Shown one piece after another: positions 46,773 to 56,327 of a stretch of 64,000 nucleotides of DNA. The position numbers and the translations under genes are program-made. The notes under the pieces are model-generated. The model had not been told where the DNA came from. It made no database searches and saw nothing but the letters and a program-made list of their open reading frames with translations. Source of the DNA: Flaccisagitta enflata (lineage: Eukaryota > Chaetognatha > Sagittoidea > Aphragmophora); assembly GCA_965153355.1 (NCBI GenBank), contig OZ231126.1, positions 98,022,001-98,086,000 on the forward strand, given 5' to 3'. Every line of letters begins with the position of its first letter. The stretch's first letter is position 1.

Positions 46773-48639
46773 GTTACTATTCCACCCAACTTCTCTCTCT
46801 GCTCATTCGATTTGGCGGATATGTACACCAACATTCCCCAAGAGAAGACGCTCGAGCTGGTGAAGGACAAACTTGAGAATGATAGGGATCTTAATAAGCG
46901 TACTCCCATCCGCCCTCATGACATCTTGGCTTTGGTCAAACTCGACCTCGACCTTGCCTACTTCCGGTGGAATGGCAAATACTTTAAACAAAAGAAAGGA
47001 TTCGGTATGGGCAAGTCCACCTCCAGCCCTCTGTCGGATATTTACATGGAAGACTTTGAAGCTGCTGTCCTTACCGACTATCCTACTGGCGACAATTCCA
47101 TCAGTCCCAGCGACGTCATCTTGAAATGGTTTAGGAAGGCCGACGATACACTAGTCATCATTCACAACGACCACATTGAACCACTCCACAACTACCTCAA
47201 CTCCATTCACCCCGACATCAAGTGGACCAAAGAAGTAGAAGCAGATGGCAAAATCGCGATGCTTGATGTCACTATCATACATAATTCTAATGGCACCCTT
47301 GACTTCGATGTCCACCGCAAGCCCACTCACACCAACCAATACATCCCTTGGGATAGTCACGCTCCACGCTCACACAAAGACTCCACCATCTACTCACTCA
47401 CTCGTCGCGCTGAACTCATTCCATCCACTGATGAACTCAAAAAGGCCGAAATGGACAGAGTCAAAGAGGCTTTAGCTGTGAATGGCTACCCAAAGTGGGC
47501 ATTTGATCGCGCCAGATATCGTCCTCCTCTTCCTCCTCCTCCTCCTCCTCCTCCTCCTCCTCCTCCTCCTCCTCTCGATCCATCCATCACCGACCAGTCC
47601 GCCGCTCCTCCTCCTCCTCCTCCTCCTCCTCCTCCTCCTCCTCGCAAAGAGCGTATTGGTAACATCACCCTTCCATACTTTGCTGGCTTATCCGAACCTC
47701 TGGCCGTTGCCCTCAAAAAGAAAGGCATTAGTACCAACTTTGCCACACGTGGGTCACTAAGAGAAATCTTGGTGAAACCGAAGGACAAACTGGACAAAGA
47801 AGACAAAGTCGGTCTCGTCTATCTCCAACCGTGCGCTGGTGTCAATGGCCAACCCTGCCCAGGCATATACATTGGCGAGACTGAGAGGACTGCAGCTGCC
47901 TGCTTCAAAGAGCACACATCTACTGCGATGAATGCTCTAGGCAAGTACAAGTCGGCAATGCTCCAGCATGCTCACGACAATGGCCATCACTTCCGCATAG
48001 AAGACCAGACTATCATGGCCTATGAAAGTGACTGGGTCAAAAGGGGAATCTACGAGGCGGCTTTCATCAAAACCCTTGAACCCTCCATCAACATCGACCC
48101 AGGCCGTCATCAAATGTCTTCTCATTTCGATTCCATTCTTAAATCAGTCATCACAGCTCCTCCTCCTCCTCATAATCCCGAGATCGAATCTCTCATTAAC
48201 ACGGCGCCACGTCGGCCTGGTCGCCCAAGGAAGGAACCCATCGTTGACCTTGCCCAATCTCAGCCTCAACCTCAAGTGGTCAATCGAGAATTGGACAATG
48301 AGCGCCCTCAACCTCAAAGACAATCTCAAAGGATTCGCGATCGTCACCAGCGAGCCGAACCATCAACCCAATAATGCGTGAACATATTTTTGGCCTCCCA
48401 GGGGGCACCCTGAGTGTATCTTCACTCAGCCTCTCTCTCTCTTTGCCTCTCTCTCTCTTTCTGGCAATTGTCTCTCTGGCTATTGTCTCTCCTCTCTCTC
48501 TTTTTTCTCCATATGTCTATGTCTTTCCTCTTGTCATTCCCTTATTTCTTTCCGACTGATGAAGAGCAGAGTTCTGTTCGAAAATTTTTGGTAATAAATT
48601 TTCAATTTGTTGATTTCACCATGTCTAATCCATTGAATG
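46620..48639 (+). mobile_element. Penelope-like element, 5'-truncated, with target duplication
   Basis: A 2,020-bp insertion bounded by the 14-bp duplication AAAAAGAGACTGAA (46606-46619 and 48640-48653). Inverted repeats of about 97 bp (46648-46745 and 48544-48640) appear identical over about 90 bp. The left one is followed by GAAA repeats (46739-46770). The coding part has RT then GIY-YIG. The lack of differences between the arms and the visible duplication point to a recent insertion. Confidence 0.9.
46770..48374 (+). CDS. Penelope reverse transcriptase-GIY-YIG endonuclease, N-terminally truncated
   Basis: The frame is open through the GAAA repeat; recognisable protein starts near 46782 with SLCSFDLADMYTNIP (RT motif A, Asp at 46809), so the N-terminal RT fingers are missing. 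Then KKGFGMGKSTSSPLSDIYME (motif B); FRKADDTLVII where YVDD is expected (47139-47147; the aromatic residue and Val are replaced, both Asp kept); and HRKPTHTNQYIPWDSHAPR (thumb). A proline linker coded by CCT repeats (47521-47573, 47607-47642) leads to the nuclease: GLVYLQPC, PGIYIGETERTAAACFKEH, and YEAAFIKTLEPSIN with the catalytic Glu. The end is Gln/Pro/Arg-rich. Neptune/Poseidon-like by domain order. Probably not autonomous. Confidence 0.9.
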
Positions 48640-48640
48640 A
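48544..48640 (+). repeat. Penelope terminal inverted repeat (right copy)
   Basis: Exact reverse complement of 46648-46745 over about 90 bp. Contains CTGATGA (48556-48562), a 6-bp stem GAGCAG/CTGTTC with loop AGTT, and GAAA (48580-48583), a hammerhead-ribozyme-like core with one extra A before the stem. Confidence 0.85.
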
Positions 48641-48693
48641 AAAAGAGACTGAAACCGAAATTTCATCTTTATTTGCACCCGGACTTACGCCGT

Positions 48694-48696
48694 AGG

Positions 48697-48779
<83 letters not shown>

Positions 48780-48789
48780 GAAAGAAAAA

Positions 48790-48841
<52 letters not shown>

Positions 48842-48842
48842 A
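48694..48842 (+). repeat. GAAA microsatellite
   Basis: About 150 bp of GAAA, nearly pure, in the host repeat just right of the Penelope insertion. Confidence 0.95.
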
Positions 48843-48929
48843 TAGTCGCAAAAGCATTAGATGGTCAGCGGTACCTGTGCCCTACTGAGCGTTGTCAATA
48901 TTGCACATTTCAAATTTCAAGGTTCTCGC

Positions 48930-49465
48930 TCAAATACTTTAGAAATTAGGGATGTGGAGGCGGTCGATTTTCACGCCGTTTCCACCGCTTCCGCTTCCAT
49001 TTTGCAGTTCAAATACTAGTAGCTATCCCACCCACCAAAATGGAAGCGATCAATCGCTTCCACATCCCTATTATTTGTTTTAACCATATCAAGCTGAAAA
49101 AATTCCAGGAGAATCTTAAAACTTTCTTTTAAAATATGGCCGACAGTGAATTTCAACTGGGTCCAAATTTTTTGAAAAAAGTAAAGTTACAGGAATTTGG
49201 ATCTAGGCGAATTAAACAATTTCCTTTTGATTGCACCCCACTTTTAAAACCATTTTTAAAAAAAAAAAATTTTCCCCCGATGCGTAAAACAAATATTTTC
49301 CAAGCTTTTTTAAAAAAAGTGAAAATACAAGATTTCGGATCTAGGCAAATCCCAAACTTAATTTCTAATGATTGCACCCCACTTTTTAAAAGAACCATTT
49401 TTAAAATGTTTTTGTTAAATTTAAGTCCCAGACATGCGACACAAAAATTCTCTGGGATTTTTTAA
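48930..49465 (-). repeat. Dispersed repeat, inverted partner of 26225-26470
   Basis: Contains two diverged internal units, each with GGATCTAGGC and TTGCACCCCACTTTT (about 49199-49250 and 49339-49390). A GCTTCCAC/AAGCGAT-rich segment at 48955-49065 forms a foldback around 49010. Confidence 0.6.
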
Positions 49466-49473
49466 AGAAAGCA

Positions 49474-49700
49474 AGGCCGGATGCAGCTACCCTAGTAGCG
49501 TGGGTGGGCAGGAGCAGTAGCAGTTCCCCAGAACCACAGGCCAGGAGTTGCTGGGTCTGATCAAGTAGCTGGGTCTGATCGAGTAGCCGGGTCTGATCGA
49601 GTAGCTGGGTCTGATCGAGTAGCCAGGTCTGATTGAGTACCCGGGTCTGATCGAGTAGCTGGGTCTGATCGAGTGGCTGTTTTTTTTTCTCTTATGTAAC
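49474..49700 (+). mobile_element. AGTCGCGT-family left end with 18-bp minisatellite
   Basis: AAGGCCGGATGCAGCTACCC opens the element, followed by about seven GCTGGGTCTGATCGAGTA units (49545-49680). The unit is close to the array at 63070. Its own hairpin end is not separate from that at 49743. Confidence 0.65.
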
Positions 49701-49797
49701 CACGATGTGGCCTTTAGTTTTTCAGCTTTTTTTAAAGATTTTAGTCGCGTGCTACGCGACTCCACCCCGCTTTGTCCGCTGGTTGGTCGGTCGGTTG

Positions 49798-50125
49798 GTT
49801 GGTTGGTCGGTCAGTTGAAGACAAGTCATCTACTTGGAACAAACGAATTACAATTTGGTTTCAAAAGCAGAACCAGCACTAACCATGCACTGTACGCCAT
49901 GAAGTCTACTGTTGACCACTTCCTTAATCATGGATCAAATGTATTGGTCGGGCGGTCGGTGTATTGGTCGGTCGGTTGGTTGGTTGGTCGGTCAGATGAA
50001 GACAAGTCATCTACTTGGAACAAACGAATTACAATTTGGTTTCAAAAGCAGAACCAGCACTAACCATGCACTGTACGCCATGAAGTCTACTGTTGACCAC
50101 TTCCTTAATCATGGATCAAATGTAT
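49798..50125 (+). repeat. 181-bp tandem duplication at the retrotransposon 5' end
   Basis: GAAGACAAGTCATCTACTTG begins at 49817 and again at 49998; the copies run identical through ATCATGGATCAAATGTA, and GGTCGGTCGG microsatellite is included between. Confidence 0.9.
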
Positions 50126-51063
50126 ATGTGGCTTTTTTGGATTGCACAAAGGCCTTTGATAGGATCTCCCATCACGGATTATTCTCGAAGTTGATATCTC
50201 GAAATATACCACTCTGTATTCTCTTATGTCTCATTTACTGGTATTCGAATATGAAGTCTTGCGTTAGATGGGGGGATCAGTTCAGCAGATCTTTCCGCGT
50301 GCCTCTTGGAATCAAACAAGGAGGAATTAACTCCCCAAACCTCTTCAGCTGTTACATAGACGATTTATCCTACTTACTGCAAAAAATGAATATCGGTTGC
50401 CACTTATTTAATATATTCTTGGCGATGATCCTCTTTGCCGACGATATTTGCCTTTTGGCGCCCACTAGGGCTGCATTGGACAAACTTATACAAAAAAGTG
50501 CCGAGTACTGTAACGAATTTGGACTATCATTCAACGCAAAAAAGTCCAAAATTCTTGTCTTCTCCAAAACTAGGGTGAACCATGAACAATTGCTTCCCAT
50601 TTTCTTAAATGGTGACAAGATTGAATACTGTGATACAGTCAAATATCTCGGAGCCCATGTAGTGACAGAAAATGGAATCTCGTTTTCTGCTTCCAGTGAT
50701 TTGGCGTCATTTTATCGCGCATCCAATTCAATTCTTCGCGCAATCAATAAGCCAAGCAACGAAATTCTCATCCATCTCCTGTATTCCAATTGCATTCCCA
50801 TTTTGACATATGCTTGCGCAGTCAAGCAGTATTCAACAAAGCAGATGCAGGAGTGCAATACTGCAGTGAATAATGCATTAAGACTGATATTTGGCTATAA
50901 TCGCTGGGAGAGTATTCGATCAGTACGCGAATCCTTTGGTTATAAATCTCTCACTGAGTTATTTGCAATAGCAAAAAGACGCTTTGATCTGTCTTTGCCT
51001 CGTCACCATAACAAGATGATATCTCATCTCGCTCGCAATCTAGCCATTGATGTCAATAGTTAA
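49912..51063 (+). CDS. CR1/L2-type non-LTR retrotransposon RT, 5'-truncated
   Basis: About 355 residues of a non-LTR reverse transcriptase: VAFLDCTKAFDRISHHGLFS (motif A, Asp-x4-Phe-Asp), GIKQGGINSPNLFSCYIDDL (motif B), ILFADDICLLA (motif C, FADD), and LSFNAKKSKILVFSK (thumb start). The ORF then runs to HHNKMISHLARNLAIDVNS and a stop. The endonuclease and RT N-terminus are missing, as is usual for 5'-truncated copies. The frame is intact. A 181-bp unit containing the first about 126 bp of the element is duplicated (49817 and 49998); the initial residues, from 49912, read the microsatellite. CR1/L2 (Jockey-superfamily) placement is by motif appearance. The 3' tail runs AT-rich to about 51180. 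Confidence 0.85.
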   Translation: MTTSLIMDQMYWSGGRCIGRSVGWLVGQMKTSHLLGTNELQFGFKSRTSTNHALYAMKSTVDHFLNHGSNVYVAFLDCTKAFDRISHHGLFSKLISRNIPLCILLCLIYWYSNMKSCVRWGDQFSRSFRVPLGIKQGGINSPNLFSCYIDDLSYLLQKMNIGCHLFNIFLAMILFADDICLLAPTRAALDKLIQKSAEYCNEFGLSFNAKKSKILVFSKTRVNHEQLLPIFLNGDKIEYCDTVKYLGAHVVTENGISFSASSDLASFYRASNSILRAINKPSNEILIHLLYSNCIPILTYACAVKQYSTKQMQECNTAVNNALRLIFGYNRWESIRSVRESFGYKSLTELFAIAKRRFDLSLPRHHNKMISHLARNLAIDVNS

Positions 51064-51304
51064 ACATAATTTCGTTCTCGTCCTTTAGTTAGTCACGTGT
51101 TCCTTATATCATTTGTTTGATTTTTTCGTTGTTTTTGTAACTTCTGTCGCTTTTTTGCTGACGAATTAAAAGAGCATATATTTTACTTTTTTTATGTTTT
51201 TGCGGTCTTTAGCCTCACTGCACTTGCCTAAGTGCTTTAGTAACTCAAATAATGCCCCTGCCCACCCGCACGCGACTAAGGTAGCCGTGTGTCCGGCCTT
51301 GTTA

Positions 51305-52039
51305 GTTGCGGACACGCAACTCTATGAGAGGCTTTGTAAGTTTGTCCCTCCGTCGGTCCGTCGCTCCATCCATCAGCACGAGGCGAGGTGGAAAAATGAG
51401 TATTTTTGAATACTTCTGGCGTATGTTTGAGTGTGTGTGGGGGTTTGGGGTTTGGATAGGGGTTGGATGCCCCTGCCCACCCATCCAAAACGATATACCG
51501 AGTTGATTGTAAAATGAATGTGTTTCTCGACCAGCCGACCAACCAACCAACCGATGGACACAGCCAGTTATATAACTGAATTTTCAAAAACATTCCCTCT
51601 CAATTTAACCGAAAAGTAAACTGCTTCAGTGTATGCTCGTGAATGTATCTGTGGGTGTATCTCTACCTTTCCACTTTTCTATTTGTGGGTGGGTGTGGGT
51701 GTGTGTGTGTGTGTGTGTTTGTGTGTTAGTGTGTGTGTCTGTGTGTCTGTGTTTGAAACTTAGATTGCTTTGATCACGTTTGTCTGGGGTCTTGGGAGTG
51801 ATGTGCATTTGTTACCTCTTTCATGACTTCTGGAGACACTGTGGAGACAGCAGTGCGCATTGCGTCTCGAAGAAATGAGGAAAAGTGCTTCTTGTTTTCA
51901 TTTACACTTTTTTTTTATAAGAACGTCATTTTTTTTTTCGAAGCCTTCAAAAGAGATAGAGATAGCTACTAATAAAATAACTACAACGTTCTTAATTTTA
52001 GGGCATTTTGAAGCCGTGATGTTCTTATAAACTAGGTTC
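51305..52039. other. Spacer with GT repeat and family fragments
   Basis: A GT/GTGTCT microsatellite lies at 51685-51752; a GTCCGTCGCTCC segment at 51345-51375 and ACCAACCAACCAACCGATGG at 51537-51556 look like decayed AGTCGCGT-family middles. No gene. Confidence 0.5.
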
Positions 52040-52440
52040 TTATAAAAACAAAACCCAACACCTATAAGTGTGCAAAGAGATTTACAGGGTAAGAATGACA
52101 CAAGAATAACCCAGTATGACTTGGTGACTTGAAGATGACAGGTGACTTAGAATGACTTGGAATGACTTAAAAAGACCAAGGACTTAAAATACCCAAAGGA
52201 CTTCCTGCATGCTAAAAACCTGTGACCAAAAATGACTTAAAATAACTAAAAATGACTTAGAATGACTTAAAATGACTTAGAATGACTCAAAATGACTTAG
52301 AGTAACTATTAATGACCAAAAGGCTTAAAATGACCAAGAATCAGCGTTATATTACAAAAGTAAAAAAGAGTGTGACGGACGGACCGACGCGGAGCGGACC
52401 GACGGACGGACAGACCAAACAAAAAGCCCAGGTGTAAGTC
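52040..52440 (+). mobile_element. AGTCGCGT-family element, degenerate
   Basis: Left AACCCAACACCTATAAGTGT resembles 54465; the middle is AATGACTTAAAATGACTTAG repeats; then GACGGACGGACCGACGCGG. The hairpin end is lost. Confidence 0.6.
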
Positions 52441-52537
52441 GGCATTGCGTCTCGAAGAAATGAGGAAAAGTGCCTCGTGTTTTCCAAGCAAACATCCGCT
52501 TGAATCGGCTCCTTACGTCAAACGCGCTTTTGTCATT

Positions 52538-52614
52538 TTAAGTCGCATACATGCGACTCTACACCTTGTTGTGTCTGTTGGTCTGTCCTTCTCTCATTCT
52601 GTTCCTCCATGTCC

Positions 52615-52673
<59 letters not shown>

Positions 52674-52712
52674 CGCACCGTCTTGGCCCATGTATCCGGC
52701 CTTGTTACTTTT
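52538..52712 (-). mobile_element. AGTCGCGT-family element with GA repeat and altered hairpin
   Basis: Hairpin AGTCGCATACATGCGACT (52541-52558), CTACACCTTGTTGTGTCTG, a GA tract (52617-52669), then CCATGTATCCGGCCTTGTTA. Both arms carry the G-to-A and C-to-T pair, so pairing is kept. Confidence 0.75.
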
Positions 52713-52808
52713 AATCCTCACACAACTCGAACTCGATATCGAGAATGTGAGTGGAAGTTTGTTGTCAAAAGTGTCATATGTTCAATTAGTTTGAGTTGTG
52801 CAATTGTT

Positions 52809-52817
52809 TGTGTGTGT

Positions 52818-52892
<75 letters not shown>
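52809..52892 (+). repeat. GT microsatellite
   Basis: About 80 bp, nearly pure GT, with degenerate continuation to 52945. Confidence 0.95.
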
Positions 52893-53131
52893 TGTGTTTG
52901 CATGTGTGTGCGTGTTTGTGTGTATGTATCAGTGTTTGTGTGACCCTAGCAAAAGAACTGCAATGATATTTCATTTGCGTGATATAAACATTGCTTAGAT
53001 TTTGTTCTTACAGTGAAACTATACCCAACCTGAATCAGGAAACGGTATGATCAGAATGTAGAAGGCGAAGGTTTGTTGTCAAATTGCATCATGTGTTCAT
53101 CTAATATGTAAGCGTTCTCTGAGTTGTATGT

Positions 53132-53132
<1 letters not shown>

Positions 53133-53193
<61 letters not shown>

Positions 53194-53200
53194 ATGTGTT

Positions 53201-53236
<36 letters not shown>

Positions 53237-53331
53237 TGTGAATGTGTGTGTGACTGTGTGTGTGCGTGCATGTGTGTGACTGTGTGTGTGCGTGTATGTG
53301 ACTGTGTGTGTGCGTGCGTGTGTGTGTAGAT
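53133..53331 (+). repeat. GT microsatellite, second array
   Basis: About 200 bp with TTTATGT, GAATGTGT and GTGCGTGCATGT variants. The sequences before the two arrays (AGTTTGTTGTCAAAAGTGTC and GGTTTGTTGTCAAATTGCATC, the latter listed here to GGTTTGTTGTCAAATTGCAT) are alike, so the arrays may be a duplicated repeat. Confidence 0.9.
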
Positions 53332-53865
53332 TTATATGGAAACTTCATGGTCACCCTAAGAAGGTTTCTGCTATTTCAGAGACCCAAAATTTTGCATGGA
53401 ATATTCCAGGGGTGTATATTCTTGAGTCGCTTTTGATTTTTTTCCCCCCCCTGCCTTTGATTTTCTTCCCCGCGACGCGTCGCGTCGCATTTTTATATCC
53501 ATGATTTTTTTCCCCATATAGCAATAAAACTATGTAGTTAAGAGTTTAAATAATGTTAAGTGTGTTTTACTAATAGTTTTATGATTTGGTACTGTAAGTT
53601 ATTTTTTCCCATTTTTTTTCTCTTTTTCCCCTTTCATTCCTTCATCTCCAGACCCTTTGATTTTCCCCCCACCAGAGAGAAACTCAATATACAGGCCTGG
53701 AATATTCATTTACCAAGCCTCAGGCTCAACTGTGGTACAATCGGTGAGAGCCATAGTCGAAGTTTTGGGCGCTTTAGGAGACGTAGTGCATAAGAGTATC
53801 TCTTCAATCATTGTCAACAGATGCGTGTTTTCATGCAAAGCATTGTTTCTCTTAGAACGATTTTC
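53332..53865. other. Spacer
   Basis: T/C-rich runs and GCGACGCGTCGCGTCGC (53473-53489); no gene I can support. Confidence 0.4.
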
Positions 53866-54090
53866 ATTTATTCATTCACTCATTCATTCATTTATTCATT
53901 CATTCATTAATTCATTCATTCATATGTAAATTCATTAATTCATTCATTTTTTTGTTCCTTCATTCATTTATTTAGAGATGAAAAGAACAAACTGTTTGAA
54001 ACTGACACTTGTTTAATTCATTCATTCATTTATTCATTCATTCATTCATTCATTCATTCATTCATTCATTCATTCGTTTATTCATTCAAG
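53866..54090 (+). repeat. ATTC microsatellite in two blocks
   Basis: Blocks at 53866-53960 and 54015-54088, separated by about 55 bp. Confidence 0.95.
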
Positions 54091-54455
54091 TTCAGTCTAT
54101 ATGGCGTTGAGCTTGTTGCTCCATGAAAGATTTGATTTTGTACAGTTACTTCAGAAGCGAATTTGTAAAGATAAGCCGTACTTTTGACTTGCTCTGTCCG
54201 TCTGTTTCTATGATTTGAATGAACTCTTTATGAGGGGCTGTTCCCTCCCTATTTCATCAATTTCCTGCTTGCATGAACCATACTGACAGAACATGAGGAT
54301 CATGAGATTTAGATTATGCCCAGATGGATATGATCCCCCTCGTCTCGCCAAAATTAATAACTGTATTTTGGTTTTCAGCACCTCCATTTTTAGTCGCATG
54401 CCACGCAAATCTATAAACAAAACAAAAATCATGAAAAAGCAAAAAGCAAAAAAAA

Positions 54456-55986
54456 ACCAAGGCCAACACCTGTAAGTCGCGTGCGAGACAACGATAACTG
54501 AATTGACCTGACTCATTATTGTATCACTTTATTGGCTTAATCCAGACTTAAACCAGACTTAAACCAGACTTAAACCAGACTTAAACCAGACTTAAACCAG
54601 TCTAAAACCAGAATAAAACCAGACTAAAACCAGACTTAAACCAGACTTAAACCAGACTTAAACCAGACTTAAACCAGACCTAAACCAGACTTAAACCAGA
54701 CTTAAACCAGACTTAAACCAGACTAAAACCAGACTAAAACCAGACTAAAACCAGACTAAAACCAGACTTAAACCAGACTTAAACCAAACCTAAACCAGAC
54801 TTAAACCAGACTTAAACCAGACTTAAACCAGACTTGAACCAGACTTGAACCAGACTTGAACCAGACTTAAACCAGACTTAAACCAGACTTAAACCAGACT
54901 TAAACCAGACTAGTACCAGACTAGTACCAGACTAAAACCAGACTAAAACCAGACTTAAACCAGACTTAAACCAGACTTAAACCAGACTTAAACCAGACTT
55001 AAACCAGACTTAAACCAGACTTAAACCAGACTTAAACCAGACTTAAACCAGACTTAAACCAGACTTAAACCAGACTTAAACCAGACTTAAACCAGACTTA
55101 AACCAGACTTAAACCAGACTTAGACCAGACTTAAACCAGACTTAGACCAGACTTAGACCAGACTTAGACCAGACTTAGACCAGACTTAGACCAGACTTAG
55201 ACCAGACTTAGACCAGACTTAGACCAGACTCAGACCAGACTTAGACCAGACTCAGACCAGACTCAGACCAGACTCAGACCAGACTCAGGCCAGACCAGAC
55301 CAGACTCAGACCAGACTTGAGCCAGACTTAGACCAGACTTAGACCAGACTTAGACCAGACTTAGACCAGACTTAGACCAGGCATAGACCAGACTTAGACC
55401 AGACTTAGACCAGACTTAGACAAGACTTAGACCAGACTTAGACCAGACTTAGACCAGACTTAGACCAGACTTAGACCAGACTTAGACCAGACTTAGACCA
55501 GACTTAGACCAGACTTAGACCAGACTTAGACCAGACTTAGACCAGACTTAGACCAGACTTAGACCAGACTTAGACCAGACTTAGACCCGACTTAGACCAG
55601 ACTTAGTCCAGACTTAGTCCAGACTTAGTCCAGACTTAGACCAGACTTAGACCAGACTTAGACCAGACTTAGACCAGACTTAGACCAGACTTAGACCAGA
55701 CTTTAAAAAAATGTCCAAAATAACTAAAGATGACTTAAAATTACTTTAAATACCCAAAAACGACACATATGACTTAAATGAAGAAAGTGACTTAAATGAT
55801 CAAAAATGACCAAAAATGACTAAAAGCAACCAAAAATGACCAAAAACAACAAAAAAATGACTCAAAATAACTCCAGATAACCCAAAATGACCAAAAATGA
55901 CGCAAAAAAGCAAAGTGTTACGGACCGACAGACCGACCGACCGACCGACAGAGCGGGTTGTAGAGTCGCGTGCACGCGACTAAAAA
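54456..55986 (+). mobile_element. AGTCGCGT-family element with 11-bp minisatellite (best full copy)
   Basis: Left AAGGCCAACACCTGTAAGTC then GCGTGCGAGAC; about 105 units of an 11-bp repeat (ACTTAAACCAG, 54543-55100; ACTTAGACCAG, 55125-55700); an AT-rich AAAAATGACC region (55705-55915); GACCGACCGACCGACC; right hairpin AGTCGCGTGCACGCGACT (55964-55981) followed by AAAAA. The left arm sequence is the same as the hairpin arm. No ORF. A decayed related fragment (TTAGTCGCATGCCACGCAA) lies just left at 54391. Confidence 0.85.
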
Positions 55987-56112
55987 CATGAATCTATCTC
56001 GGAATCAAAAAAAAACTCGTTGGACTGATGGACTAACCCATGGACAGTTGTGATTGTGTGTGTGTGGGGGGGGGGGGAGAAATTGCATGCCTCTCCCCAT
56101 CCACCTGCGATT

Positions 56113-56327
56113 GTTGAGTGCTACGCGACTCTACACCCCGCTTTGTCGGTCCATCCATCTGTTAGTCCGTGCGTCGGTCCGTCTGTCGGTCCGTCTGTCA
56201 CACTTTACTTTTTTTTTTTTTTGCTGTCTTTAGCCTCACTGCTTCTGTCCAAATGATCAAGTGACCTCAAATACAGCCCCTGCCCACCCACATGCGACTG
56301 GGGTAGCCGTGTATCCGACCTTGTTTT
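56113..56327 (-). mobile_element. AGTCGCGT-family short element, uninterrupted
   Basis: GCTACGCGACTCTACACCCC (hairpin half), GTCGGTCCGTCTGTCGGTCC, TCTTTAGCCTCACTGC, CCCACATGCGACTGGGGTAG, and GTATCCGACCTTG at the end. The second half of the hairpin is mutated. Confidence 0.75.

Larger units (their letters stand above)
49739..51304 (-). mobile_element. AGTCGCGT-family element interrupted by a retrotransposon
   Basis: Hairpin AGTCGCGTGCTACGCGACT (49743-49761), then CCACCCCGCTTTGTCC and a GGTTGGTCGG microsatellite. The element resumes at about 51180 with TTTGCGGTCTTTAGCCTCAC and CCCGCACGCGACTAAGG, ending CCGGCCTTGTT (51304). Comparison with the uninterrupted copy at 56113-56327 shows the retrotransposon sits in the microsatellite. 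Confidence 0.8.

Noticed and set aside
53286-53504. ORF across the end of the GT array
   Set aside because: Half is microsatellite and the rest lacks protein character.
54208-54516. 102-residue minus-strand ORF with a hydrophobic start
   Set aside because: It overlaps the end of the AGTCGCGT element and has no recognisable family or splice support.
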